Assembly (NCBI GenBank): GCA_963761005.1
Contig: CAVXFK010000026.1
Coordinates: 186,001 to 250,000, forward strand
DNA length: 64,000 nucleotides
Reading direction: 5' to 3'
Source: DASWJZ01 sp963761005
GTDB taxonomy: Bacteria; Pseudomonadota; Alphaproteobacteria; Rhizobiales; Afifellaceae
Below the pieces are notes generated by a model. It did not search any database and had not been told where the DNA came from. It worked only from the letters and a program-made list of their open reading frames with translations. The translations under genes were made by a program, and so were the position numbers. This document shows, piece after piece, positions 28,887 through 41,983 of this stretch (position 1 is the stretch's first letter; each line of letters begins with the position of its first letter).

Positions 28887-30408
28887 CGATCGCCTCGCAT
28901 TTCATTACCGAGCCGCTGCTTGAGTTCGGAGCAGGCCAAAAGCTGGAACATCCGCAAGACGGGCTCTTCCTCTACGGACCAGTGAAAGGGCAGGGAAGCC
29001 CCGAGATAATCCATGTTGGCGTCGTGGGCACATCGGACGGGATTGCCCTTGTGAGGACATGGCTGGCAACAATTATCGGCCCGCTGCCCGTCCAGGACCC
29101 CAGCAAACTCCACACTTCGCCTTGGCCGGGATTTCAGGCGGCGTTCGGCGTTTGTCTTGCGCCGGCCCCGCTTGTAACGATCCCGTTATCCGCCTCCGAG
29201 ATCGTGAATGCCATCGGCAGGACCAATCGGTACGACGCCGTTAGATCGACTGTAAGGCTCTTCGAAGAAGCGATCCTTGAGCATTTCCGCACGGACGAGA
29301 GGCGACCGGACGTTTGGATCGTCGTCGTGCCCGAGGATGTCCATCGCTACGGGCGGCCGGAGGTCTCTGGCCCCAAAGATGGGGCGGAGTCCAGACTCAT
29401 GAGTCGGAAGACCGCTGCGGGGTTCCTACGCGCTGGCGGCGCGCTTTTTCCGAAATCGCGGAGGAAGCCGAAACTTACCTGTTCGCACGCAACTTCCATC
29501 ATCAGCTCAAGGCCCAACTCCTTCACAAGGAGGTCGTCATTCAAGTCATTCGCGAGACGACGATCGACCCGGGGCGGGAACTCGATCACTTTGGTAATCC
29601 CAAGCGGTCGGTTCAGGAGCCGGCGAAGATCGCGTGGAACTTCTCCACGACTTTGTACTTCAAGGGTGCGCGCCTTCAGCCATGGCAGCTTGCGGAGGTG
29701 CGGTCGCACGTCTGCTACGTCGGCCTTGTGTTCAAGGAGGATCCTTCACCCGTCGAGCGGCCCGACGCGTGCTGCGCTGCCCAGATGTTCCTCAACTCCG
29801 GCAACGGCGTCGTATTCCGCAGCGCGCTTGGGCCGTGGTACTCGACGGAGAAGCGCGAGTGGCATCTCGCATTAGAGGCCGCAAGGGCGCTGATCGACGA
29901 GGTGGTCACCGCCTACAAGAAGGACCACAGCGACACGCCGCCCGCAGAGCTTTTCATTCATGCCCGCCAGCGCTTCACCGATGAAGAATGGGAGGGCTTC
30001 TCCTCCGCCGTTGCACCAGAAACGAAGCTGGTTGGCGTTCGCATCCGTCCGACGCAGGACCTTCGCCTTTTCCGGCCCGACGCGGATGTCCCCGTGCTTC
30101 GCGGCACGGCTGTTTCTATGTCGAGGAGAGAGGGCTTTCTCTGGACGACCGGATACATACCGCGCCTCCGCACATATCCAGGCTTCGAGACGCCCAAACC
30201 GATCTCCATCGACATCAACAAGGGCGAAGGCGATCTGATGACCGTCATGAAGGACGTGCTCGCCTTGACCAAGGTCAACTACAATTCCTGTGACTATGCC
30301 AGCGGTCTTCCGGTGACGCTTAAGTTTGCCAACCGCGTTGGCGAGATACTCACCGCGTCCCCCAAAGGCATGAGGGCGCCGCCCCTGCCGTTCCGATTCT
30401 ACATCTGA
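28883..30408 (+). pseudogene. Short prokaryotic Argonaute (MID-PIWI), interrupted by a one-base frameshift
   Basis: Partner of the TIR-APAZ protein. The first frame (28883 to about 29445) holds the MID-side part (ITEPLLEFGAGQKLEHPQDG, VWIVVVPEDVHRYGRP); from about 29450 the next frame continues with FSEIAEEAETYLFARNFHHQ, VVIQVIRETT and the PIWI-like end NYNSCDYASGLPVTLKFANR, ending PPLPFRFYI. CTTTTTC at 29444-29450 appears to lack one T; adding it restores 508 residues, close to the roughly 500-residue size of SPARTA pAgos. No N or PAZ domain is present, and short pAgos of this class have inactive PIWI domains. ATGA overlap with TIR-APAZ shows one operon. Confidence 0.82.
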
Positions 30409-30463
30409 TAAAGGGCCAAGCCCTCAATGGGAGCGGGTGGTGCATTACGCTTCATCCCCCGCC

Positions 30464-31453
30464 TCAGTTCGTAGCGCTGGCGATGGCGCCGCCTTCGTCC
30501 TTCGACAGGAACGACGCGCTGGCGCTCCTGCTCGAAGGCGACGAGCTCGGCGCCCTGCAGCTGGCGCGGGCGCTGCGGCGCAACTGAACCCTCATCCGTC
30601 GCCTTCGGCGACACCTTCTCCCGGTCTCGGGAGAAGGTCTGCCGCGCGTAGCGCTCAGTTGGTGCTGACGACGGTGTCGTCTTAATTGCAGGCAGTTCGG
30701 GTCGCCGGGCGCGCAATTGCCGCCGCCTTCATGCCGCCGGTGCTCGTGCGGCTGGCCGCCTGCGCCGGCATCGCCACCATTTTGGGGCACGAATTGCCGC
30801 GGGGCTTGGCCGCCGCCCTCGTGGTGGTGCTGAAATTCCTGCGGCTGCTGCAGCTGGGTATCCTGCGGAGGCGGGGCACCCTGCGGCGCCGGGAGCGCGG
30901 GAGGCGGCGCGACGGCCTCGTTCTGAACCGGCTCGCTGTCGTTCTGATGCGGCGGCCAGTTTCCGTGGTGCTGCGGGCGATAGTCTCCGCCCTCATGCGG
31001 AAAGCCGCCTGATCCCTGGTCCTGGCTCTGACCCTGGCCATGGTCGTGGCTGTGGTCGTTGCCGCGATGGTCGCGATTGTCGTGGCGCTGCGGCTGCCGG
31101 TATGGGCGGTAAATGCGCGGCAGGGGAAACGGCTCGTACTCATAATAGTACGGCTCGGGATAGTAGACCGGCGGCGGGAGCGGGGGCGCGACGTAATAGC
31201 CGCGGACGTCGATGTAAGACGCGTAGGCGTAGCCGACGACGCGGCGATATTCGACGCGGAACCACGCGCCTTCGCGGCCCAGAACCTCGACGACGGCGCC
31301 GGCCGGGATGGTCAGGATCCGCGCGCAGCGGGTGCTCGCGCATTGGCGCAGGTTGACGTTGCCGGTCGCGCGGCCGGGCTCGGCCTGAGCTTCAGATGCA
31401 ACGAGGGCGCCGGCGACAAGGCTCGCGGCAAGAAGAAGAAAACGAACGCGCAC
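30464..31453 (-). CDS. Secreted SH3-like domain protein with chimeric C-terminus
   Basis: 329-residue open frame. A signal peptide (VRFLLLAASLVAGALVASEAQA) is followed by a bacterial SH3 domain (about 27-85: GNVNLRQCASTRCARILTIP, then WFRVEYRRVVGYAYASYIDV), then Pro/Tyr- and His/Gln-rich low-complexity sequence up to NCAPGDPNCLQ. The last 100 residues run through a dispersed hairpin repeat and a partial copy of the 3' end of the neighbouring M23 peptidase gene, ending KDEGGAIASATN. The original stop was probably lost. GTG start at 31453. The exact native end is unknown. Confidence 0.65.
   Translation of the reverse strand: MRVRFLLLAASLVAGALVASEAQAEPGRATGNVNLRQCASTRCARILTIPAGAVVEVLGREGAWFRVEYRRVVGYAYASYIDVRGYYVAPPLPPPVYYPEPYYYEYEPFPLPRIYRPYRQPQRHDNRDHRGNDHSHDHGQGQSQDQGSGGFPHEGGDYRPQHHGNWPPHQNDSEPVQNEAVAPPPALPAPQGAPPPQDTQLQQPQEFQHHHEGGGQAPRQFVPQNGGDAGAGGQPHEHRRHEGGGNCAPGDPNCLQLRRHRRQHQLSATRGRPSPETGRRCRRRRRMRVQLRRSARASCRAPSSSPSSRSASASFLSKDEGGAIASATN
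30471..30561. repeat. Partial duplicate of the 3' end of the M23 peptidase gene
   Basis: About 90 bases matching 31702-31792 in the same orientation, with a 34-base identical run (30516-30549 equals 31747-31780) and small indels elsewhere. It encodes the peptidase tail ELVAFEQERQR and KDEG-like end. The copy lies between the pAgo gene and the body of the SH3 gene and supplies the current stop of the SH3 frame. Confidence 0.8.
30587..30638. repeat. Hairpin repeat (CCTCATCCG...CTTCTCCC type)
   Basis: Contains GTCGCCTTCGGCGAC and a 10-base perfect stem ACCTTCTCCC/GGGAGAAGGT with a 6-base loop. This is a widespread rhizobial intergenic repeat; its presence inside the SH3 open frame argues that the frame's tail is not original coding sequence. 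Confidence 0.7.
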
Positions 31454-31573
31454 GCTTTAGCTCCCGACCGAAACGCTTCTGTCTTGAACGGATATGGGGC
31501 CGCATCGGTTGCCGCGCCAATTTCGTGAAGTTATTTGCAGCAGCCGTACCGATCACAGGCATACAATTCCTGT

Positions 31574-31670
31574 CGTCATTGCCGGGCTTGATCCGGCAAT
31601 CCATTTCCGTAGCGCTGGGTTGGGCACGGGGCTTCTGGAATGGATGCCCGGGTCAAGCCCGGGCATGACG
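31574..31670. repeat. Dispersed palindromic repeat (GTCATGCCCGGG family), copy 2
   Basis: Inverted relative to copy 1 at 26100-26198: it opens CGTCATTGCCGGGCTTGATC and closes GGTCAAGCCCGGGCATGACG. It lies in the 242-base gap between the SH3 gene and the M23 peptidase gene. The two copies flank the SPARTA-SH3 segment but lie too far apart and are too common a family to define an element by themselves. Confidence 0.8.
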
Positions 31671-31695
31671 ATAGGCGCTTGAAGAGTGGTGCGCG

Positions 31696-33639
31696 CTAAT
31701 TCGCGCTGGCGACGGCGCCTTCGTCCTTCGCGAGCAGGTCGTCGATGCGCTGGCGCTCCTGCTCGAAGGCGACGAGCTCGCCGCCCTGCAGCTCATGCCC
31801 GCGCGGCACGCGGATCTTCATCGGATCGACGAAGCGGCCGTTGATCATCACCTCGAAGTGCAGATGCGGCCCGGTCGAAAGGCCGGTCGAGCCGACGAAG
31901 CCGATCACCTGGTTCTGCTTCACCTCGTCGCCGACCTTCAGCCCCTTCGCGTAGCCGCTCATGTGGTTGTAGGTCGTCTCGTAGCCGTGCAGATGTTTCA
32001 GCGTGATGGAGCGGCCGTAGCCGGCGCGCGTGCCGATCTTCTCGATCTCGCCGTTGCCCGCCGCCATGATCGGCGTGCCGGTCGGCGCCGCCCAGTCGAC
32101 GCCGGTATGCATGCGGTAGCGGTGCAGAATCGGATGGCGGCGCATGCCGAAGCCGGAGGAGAAGCGCGCGGCCGCGACAGGCTTGCGGATCAGGAATTTC
32201 TGCGCGCTCTTCCCGTCCTCGTCGTAATAATCGACCGAGCCGTCGGTCGCGTCGCGGAAGCGATAGAACCTGTGCGTGATATCGCCGAGCGTCAGCGCCG
32301 CGTAAAGAATCTCAGACGGCGTGTCGGCGTCGCCCTCGGCCGAATAAACCACGTCGAGGTCGTCGCTCGGCTCAAGCCGGTTCTGATAGTCCACGTCGTA
32401 GGAGAAGATGTGGATCAGATTCTTGATCACGTCCTCCGACATGCCGAGCGACAGCCCGGTGCCCCAGAGCCCGTCATAGACCGTCGGCAGCGCGCCCGCC
32501 TGGTCCGGCTGCTCCTGCTCCGCCACTTCCAGCTGGCCGTCGCGCGCCGGCTCGTGCGCGGCGACGTAGACGCCGTTGTCGGAGAGCGCGACGGTGGCGA
32601 TGTGGCGGTCGTTCGCCTCGTAGAGGCTGACGCGGACCGGCCGCACGGCGCCGGTGTCGGGATCGGGCGCCAGGCCCAGCCGCACCTTCTGCCCGGCGCG
32701 GAAGTCGAAGGAGAAGTTGGCGACGAGCGCCGATTGGATCGCCGCCGCCGAATCCGGGTCGGCGCCTTCGTCCATCAGCATCTTTCTAAGCGACGCGCCT
32801 TCGACGACTGGCAGCACCTTGTCCTCGATGCCGAGATCGCCGGCCTGGTCGGATTTTTCCAGAAGCGAGACGTTCTCCGGCGCGATCGCCACGGCGATCG
32901 GGTTGTTCAGCGCATTCGGATCGGCGCTCGCCATCTCGAAGCGCGCCGGATCGACATAGGGCAGCGAGGCGACCTCCACCTTGCCCTCCGACAGGAAGGG
33001 CGCGGCCTGGCGCACGCGGCCTTCCACTTCGGCGACGTCGAGCGCGGCCGACTCGTCGTAGTCTGCGCCCGACGTCGGGAAGTCGACGACCGAGATCGCG
33101 ACCTCGCCGTCGACCTCCGCGCCATAGACGGAATCGCTCGCCGACGTCACTTCCATCGGCGGCTCCTCCTCGCCGCCGGTGAAGATGTCGGCGGCGTTGA
33201 AGGCAGGCATTTTTGCAGCGACATCGGCCGCCACCGGAGCGGCAAGATTCGTGTGGACATGCGCGAACGGGCGCACCCGCACGATGTTCTTGTCGTTCTC
33301 CCTCGTCACCGTGGAGATCTGGATGACGTGCCGCGTCACCTTGCTTTCCGGCACCGGGCGGAAGCGGTCACCTTTTTCCGCGATCTCGGTATCGCCGGAG
33401 AAGCCGTGCGCGAGCGCCGGGCGCACCACCGCGTATTCGTCGAGCCCGATCGCCGCCTGAAGCGCGCCGCCGACGAGAACGGCGGAGAAAAGGCCGGTCA
33501 GGACCGAGCCGGCGAGCCAGCGAAGGCTGACGCGGCGCCGGTCAGGCGGGCCATTCGTGAGATTGCGCGTATAAAGAGGATCCTCGTCACCGAGGTCAAC
33601 GAGCGGCCGCTGCAGGCGTTGTCGTTGCAGATCCGGCAA
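31696..33639 (-). CDS. M23 family metallopeptidase (LytM/NlpD-like)
   Basis: 647-residue envelope peptidoglycan endopeptidase or divisome activator. A single N-terminal transmembrane anchor (LRWLAGSVLTGLFSAVLVGGAL) precedes a long extracytoplasmic region. The C-terminal M23 domain has HTGVDWAAPTGTPIMAAGNG (H-x3-D zinc ligands) and GPHLHFEVMINGRFVDP (H-x-H). The start is TTG 33639; the next likely start is unclear, so the first residues are uncertain. The C-terminal 30 residues are duplicated at 30471-30561. Confidence 0.88.
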   Translation of the reverse strand: MPDLQRQRLQRPLVDLGDEDPLYTRNLTNGPPDRRRVSLRWLAGSVLTGLFSAVLVGGALQAAIGLDEYAVVRPALAHGFSGDTEIAEKGDRFRPVPESKVTRHVIQISTVTRENDKNIVRVRPFAHVHTNLAAPVAADVAAKMPAFNAADIFTGGEEEPPMEVTSASDSVYGAEVDGEVAISVVDFPTSGADYDESAALDVAEVEGRVRQAAPFLSEGKVEVASLPYVDPARFEMASADPNALNNPIAVAIAPENVSLLEKSDQAGDLGIEDKVLPVVEGASLRKMLMDEGADPDSAAAIQSALVANFSFDFRAGQKVRLGLAPDPDTGAVRPVRVSLYEANDRHIATVALSDNGVYVAAHEPARDGQLEVAEQEQPDQAGALPTVYDGLWGTGLSLGMSEDVIKNLIHIFSYDVDYQNRLEPSDDLDVVYSAEGDADTPSEILYAALTLGDITHRFYRFRDATDGSVDYYDEDGKSAQKFLIRKPVAAARFSSGFGMRRHPILHRYRMHTGVDWAAPTGTPIMAAGNGEIEKIGTRAGYGRSITLKHLHGYETTYNHMSGYAKGLKVGDEVKQNQVIGFVGSTGLSTGPHLHFEVMINGRFVDPMKIRVPRGHELQGGELVAFEQERQRIDDLLAKDEGAVASAN

Positions 33640-33856
33640 AACCCCCGTCCCCTCGTGCTTCGCGCAGCGGCGAGAAGGCCGTAGGAATTTGGCCTCTTCG
33701 TGACGCTTCCTCGCAAGTGCACCCTGCGGGTGTCAACGCGAGCCGAGGCGCTTAGCACAGCGCGCTGCGACGATGCCGCGGGGCAGCGAGAGTGCGGCCG
33801 GCGCGCGGGAGATTCAAGGCGAGCTGGAAAAGTGCGATTTCGCCGCTCTGCGGCGG

Positions 33857-33885
33857 TTGACAGGGAAGATCACGGTGAATATATC
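33857..33885 (+). promoter_or_regulatory. Putative rRNA operon promoter
   Basis: TTGACA (33857-33862), a 17-base spacer, and TATATC (33880-33885): a near-consensus sigma-70 type promoter about 380 bases upstream of 16S, in the direction of the operon. It is the best promoter match seen in the leader. Confidence 0.55.
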
Positions 33886-34043
33886 ACCCCTTCTGCCGGC
33901 CGCGGGGCTGACTTCGTTCGCCTCCGTGGTTTGGCGTTCCCGACAAGCAATGGGGTCAACCGGCCTGGCCGGAAAACCCTCTTGCGGCCGTAAGAGTTAA
34001 ATCGAGCGGCTGGGCGGCTTGCCTGTCTTGAGCAGTGTGGCCG

Positions 34044-34059
34044 GTTCTTTGACAATTTG
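34044..34059 (+). promoter_or_regulatory. boxA-like antitermination element
   Basis: GTTCTTTGACAATTTG in the rRNA leader matches the pattern of the rrn boxA element, the NusB/NusE-binding site that lets RNA polymerase read through the rRNA genes. It is about 205 bases before 16S. Confidence 0.45.
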
Positions 34060-34263
34060 GTTTGAAGAAAGAGAAACGTAGACGGCGAGGTCTTTGCGGG
34101 CGCCATCTTCGGGTGGCGCCGTGAACGAGACTTCGGCGGTTTGCGTATTCTCTGAGAACTCACATGTCGTCGTCCGCGCTCCGAAGTCTTCGGATTTTGG
34201 GGAACGGATGGATGACGGTGTGACCTCGTCAATGCGCGATCCAAGCCGGTTCAAGATCTCATT

Positions 34264-35757
<1,494 letters not shown>

Positions 35758-35961
35758 CGATCCCTCAGGCCGACGTCTTCGTCCGCGAAGACAAGGTCTA
35801 TCGGATCTCTTGGAACAAGACCGGGTCAGTCAAACCCGGTCGCTCAAACTAAAGGCGAGATCTCGCCGTCTTCGTCTCTCTTTCTTCGACAAGCATACGC
35901 GCCGTCCATACGCATATGGCGGCGCGTGGCGGGGCTTGAGCTTTGGGCCCATCCCAGCCAA

Positions 35962-36038
<77 letters not shown>

Positions 36039-36196
36039 CCTGGTTCGGTTAGGCGAGCCTAGCGAAACTGAGTGTCCGCGGAAGCTCCGACAGGAGTGTA
36101 GGCGGACGGCGCCAGCCTTCGACGGCCCGCCTTCGCCAAGGCTACGGCGGGCGCAAGAAAATCCAAGGCGTGGTTTCCGCGCCAAGATTTTCTAGC

Positions 36197-36272
36197 GGGG
36201 CCATAGCTCAGTTGGGAGAGCGCCTGCTTTGCAAGCAGGAGGTCGTCGGTTCGATCCCGTCTGGCTCCACCA
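36197..36272 (+). tRNA. tRNA-Ala (TGC)
   Basis: 76 bases including encoded CCA. The acceptor stem is GGGGCCA against TGGCTCC; the anticodon TGC is at 36230-36232 within CTGCTTTGCAAGCAG; the T arm has GGTTCGATCC. Second tRNA of the rRNA spacer. Confidence 0.97.
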
Positions 36273-36649
36273 GCCTTGCGCCGCGTCCCGCGGCTTCGGC
36301 CTGGCAAGGCAGCCAGGGCAGCAGCCGAGAGCAAAGCAGAAGCTTGTCGATCATAAGGTTTGCGGCGTTCTCCAGATGGAGAATGCCGTCTGTTTGCTGA
36401 CATCGTGAAGAGAAGAGTTGTCCGGACGTCCTGATGAAGGACGAGCGAAAGCTGGCGATGCCTGACCGCGCCGCCGACGGGCAGTTCTCGTGTGACACTG
36501 GTCTTTCTAGGATCCGTTGCGCTTCGCAAGAGGCGGGATGGGTCGGGGCGTATCGTCTGCTCGGCGATGCGCCTTGATGCCGTTCGTTCTTCTCTTTGGT
36601 CTTCCTCCTCGCGAGGCGGCCAGGAACGGCGGGCATTGATAATGAGAGC
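36273..36649. other. tRNA-Ala to 23S spacer
   Basis: 377 bases of transcribed spacer without a gene. It contains a hairpin at 36364-36387 (GGCGTTCTCCA/TGGAGAATGCC) and a boxA-like GACATCGTGAAGAGAAG stretch. Its last bases, GAGAGCGATCAAG, pair with CTTGATCGCTCTC at the 3' end of 23S to form the 23S processing stem. Confidence 0.7.
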
Positions 36650-39476
<2,827 letters not shown>

Positions 39477-39628
39477 TCTCATTAGTCAATGCCCGCTTGC
39501 GCCAGCTTCTGGCTGGCCGGCCCGCCGTCCAATCGGGCGGGAAAGACCAGTGTTTTTGGCGAATGTTGTGGACCCTCGGATCAAGCTCGAGGGCTGCGCT
39601 CACTTCGTTCGCTTGTCTGTGCTTCGCC

Positions 39629-39746
39629 GGCCTGGTGGCTCTTGCGTGGGGCCCGAACCCGATCCCATTCCGAACTCGGCCGTTAAACCCCTCAGCGCCC
39701 ATGGTACTAAGTCCTAAGGCTTGGGAGAGTCGGTCGCTGCCAGGCC
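39629..39746 (+). rRNA. rrf: 5S ribosomal RNA
   Basis: About 118 bases. The terminal stem GGCCTGG pairs with CCAGGCC; internal blocks CCCGATCCCATTCCGAACTC and GGTACTAAGTCCTAAGGC match 5S rRNA. It lies 152 bases behind 23S. Confidence 0.92.
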
Positions 39747-39854
39747 TGCCAAGCACAGACGCGAAACGTCACACGAGCTCTTCTTTTCACGGTCCCGCGC
39801 CCTCACTCTTTCGCGCGGAAGACACCGATCCTTAAGTCAGCAAGGCGACAGAAC

Positions 39855-39931
<77 letters not shown>

Positions 39932-39945
39932 CTGACGTCATATCG

Positions 39946-39977
39946 CGCCCGTCGGCACCCGCCGGCGGGCGTTTTTT
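39946..39977 (+). terminator. Rho-independent terminator of the rRNA operon
   Basis: 11-base stem CGCCCGTCGGC/GCCGGCGGGCG with one G-T pair, a 4-base loop, and six T residues. It is 14 bases behind tRNA-fMet and is the strongest terminator in the window. Confidence 0.9.
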
Positions 39978-39979
39978 CG

Positions 39980-40401
39980 TTCCGGGCGGTCGACAATGAG
40001 GGTGAGGTGCTCGACTTCCTGGTCCAGCGTCGACGAAACGCCAAAGTCGCCAGGAAACTGATGGTGAAACTGCTGAAGAAGTATGGCTTCGCGCCGGCCC
40101 GGGTGGCGACGGATCGACTGCGATCTTATCCGGCAGCGTTCCGCGCGATCGGGCTCACCGCCGAGCATGATCGCGGCTTGCGCGCAAATAATCGGGCGGA
40201 GAATTCCCATCTGCCAGTACGCCGGCGGGAACGAAAACAGCAGCGGTTCAAATCACCGGGCTCGGCCCAGCGCTTTTTGCCGTCCACGCCGCAATATACA
40301 ACGCCTTCACCCACCAACGTCACCTGCTACGTCGCTCCCACTTCAAGGTGCTTCGCGCGGGTTCATTCGGCACCTGGACGGAGGTCTCTGCAGCCGCATA
40401 G
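39980..40401 (+). pseudogene. IS6-family transposase remnant
   Basis: 5'-truncated and frameshifted DDE transposase of the IS6/IS240 group. The remaining part reads FRAVDNEGEVLDFLVQRRRN, VATDRLRSYPAAFRAIG (second Asp region) and NNRAENSHLPVRRRER (with the catalytic Glu). The frame breaks at about 40281 after RFL; VHAAIYNAFTHQRHLLRRS follows in the next frame to a TAG at 40399. The N-terminal HTH and first catalytic Asp region are missing. It begins 3 bases behind the rRNA terminator. No terminal inverted repeats were recognised. Confidence 0.85.
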
Positions 40402-40506
40402 GCGCGCCCGCCGCCGTGGCCTGCCGCGACCCGATGGAGTTAATGTGACAACGCCCCAACAGGTCTTGCTTTTCCAAAGGGCCGAGTTCGTCGTTGGAGT
40501 TAGCCA

Positions 40507-41166
40507 CTAGAGAATACCGTGGCGTTCGAACACCACTGAGAGCGGTTCGCCGGCGGCGAGCTCAGCGCGAACGGTGCTCTCGTCGAGGACCTTCTTTAAA
40601 GCATGTTCGATCGTCTCTTCGGCCAGCGCCTGTGGGATGACGCAGACCCCGTCGACATCGCCGAATATCCAGTCGCCCGGCGCGACGGGGACGCCCGCGC
40701 ATTCGACAGGCACGTCGATCGCCTTGACTTCGCCGCGCCCCTTGGAGTCGAGCGGACCGATGCCGGAGGAGAAGACCGGAAACTGCATCTCGCGGATGAG
40801 ACGCACGTCGCGTACCAGACCGTCGGTCACGCAGCCCGCCGCTCCGCGCGCCCGCGAGGCCGTGGTCAACAGCTCGCCCCAGGGCGCGATGCGTTCTTCC
40901 TGAGCACAAGCCATCACCGCGATGTCGCCGTCTTCGAGACTGTCGACGAGCGCGATTTCTAATTCATACGGATTGGTCTCCGGCTCGACGTGGTAGACTG
41001 GCATGTACAGCGCCGTCCGCGCGCGGCCGAAGAGGACGAGCGTATCGTCGAGAGGCCGGATTCGCGGGGGCAGAGCGTGGTGCATGTTGCCAAGGCCATC
41101 GAGCACGTCGGAGATCACCCCCGAATAGAGTCGCGCCTTCGCCTCTTTAACCAATTCCGTGTCCAT
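40507..41166 (-). CDS. RraA family protein (aldolase/demethylmenaquinone methyltransferase-like)
   Basis: 219-residue RraA-fold protein. It has ARLYSGVISDVLDGLG at the N-terminus and the metal/oxyanion region GAAGCVTDGLVRDVRLIREM with the D-x20-R-D arrangement of RraA-type aldolases, then GDWIFGDVDGVCVIP. Relatives split 4-hydroxy-4-methyl-2-oxoglutarate or related keto-acids, so in this operon it may act on a sugar-acid breakdown product; that is inference. ATG 41166 has GGAG 6 bases upstream. Last gene of the left catabolic operon. Confidence 0.8.
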   Translation of the reverse strand: MDTELVKEAKARLYSGVISDVLDGLGNMHHALPPRIRPLDDTLVLFGRARTALYMPVYHVEPETNPYELEIALVDSLEDGDIAVMACAQEERIAPWGELLTTASRARGAAGCVTDGLVRDVRLIREMQFPVFSSGIGPLDSKGRGEVKAIDVPVECAGVPVAPGDWIFGDVDGVCVIPQALAEETIEHALKKVLDESTVRAELAAGEPLSVVFERHGIL

Positions 41167-41194
41167 ACGAGTCTCCAAATGTGAAAGGTCTGCC

Positions 41195-41983
41195 TCAGGT
41201 GTCAGGTGTCGGCCTGAACAGCCGCAAAGCGAGAAAGGCCAGCGCCGTTGAGAACAGCAGGATCAGCGCAACGAGCGCGTTGATGTCGGGCTTGAAGCCG
41301 AGGCGCATGGAACTCCAGAGCCACATCGGCAGCGTGTTCCTCGTGCCGGTGACCAGAAGGGTGATCAGCGTCTCGTCGAAGGAGAGCGCGAAGGCGAGGA
41401 TCGCCGCCGACAGGAACGCCGAGATCAGGTTCGGTGCGAGCACGAAGCGGAAGGTCTGCCAGCGGCTGGCTCCGAGATCAAGCGACGCGTCGATGAGGCT
41501 GGGGCGCAGCGCTTGAAGCCGGGTCAGAACGATCTGATAGGCGATCGCCAGCACGAAAACGGTATGTCCGACGACGACCGTTGCGAGGGAGCGGGGAATG
41601 CCCGTTTCACGGAAGAAGATCAGAAGCGAGAGGCCGGTGATGATGGGCGGCATCAGAAACGGCAGAAACACTACGAATTGAAGGACGTGGCGCATTCGTG
41701 AGCGGCTGTTGTGATAGTAGAACGCGATGATCGTGCCGAAGACGAGCGCGAGGACGACAGCGAGCGCGCCGACCATGGCCGTGTTCGTCAGCGCGTCGAG
41801 GACCGCCTCGTTGCGGAACAGCGCGCGGTAGGCGTCGAAAGAGAAGCTGTCCCATTGCACTTCGTTCCGCTCCAGCCGGAAGAACGAGAAAAAAATCGCC
41901 ACGGCCAACGGGCCGTAGAGGAGAATGGCAACAAACAGCGCGACCAAAGACAGAATCCGGATTGCGAAAGACGAAAGCCTCAT
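41195..41983 (-). CDS. Pot-type ABC transporter permease (PotC-like)
   Basis: 262-residue inner-membrane permease with six helices. The EAA loop that contacts the ATPase reads DASLDLGASRWQTFRFVLAPNL. It overlaps the stop of the preceding permease by ATGA (41980-41983) and is 28 bases before the RraA-like gene. Second permease of the left importer; the ligand is unknown (family members carry polyamines, Fe3+, phosphonates or sugar acids). Confidence 0.85.
   Translation of the reverse strand: MRLSSFAIRILSLVALFVAILLYGPLAVAIFFSFFRLERNEVQWDSFSFDAYRALFRNEAVLDALTNTAMVGALAVVLALVFGTIIAFYYHNSRSRMRHVLQFVVFLPFLMPPIITGLSLLIFFRETGIPRSLATVVVGHTVFVLAIAYQIVLTRLQALRPSLIDASLDLGASRWQTFRFVLAPNLISAFLSAAILAFALSFDETLITLLVTGTRNTLPMWLWSSMRLGFKPDINALVALILLFSTALAFLALRLFRPTPDT

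Larger units (their letters stand above)
33640..34263. other. rRNA operon promoter and leader region
   Basis: 624 bases without a protein gene. It holds the promoter candidate at 33857-33885, a boxA-like element at 34044-34059, and the 16S precursor leader. Open frames here on either strand show no recognisable protein and are not called. Confidence 0.7.
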
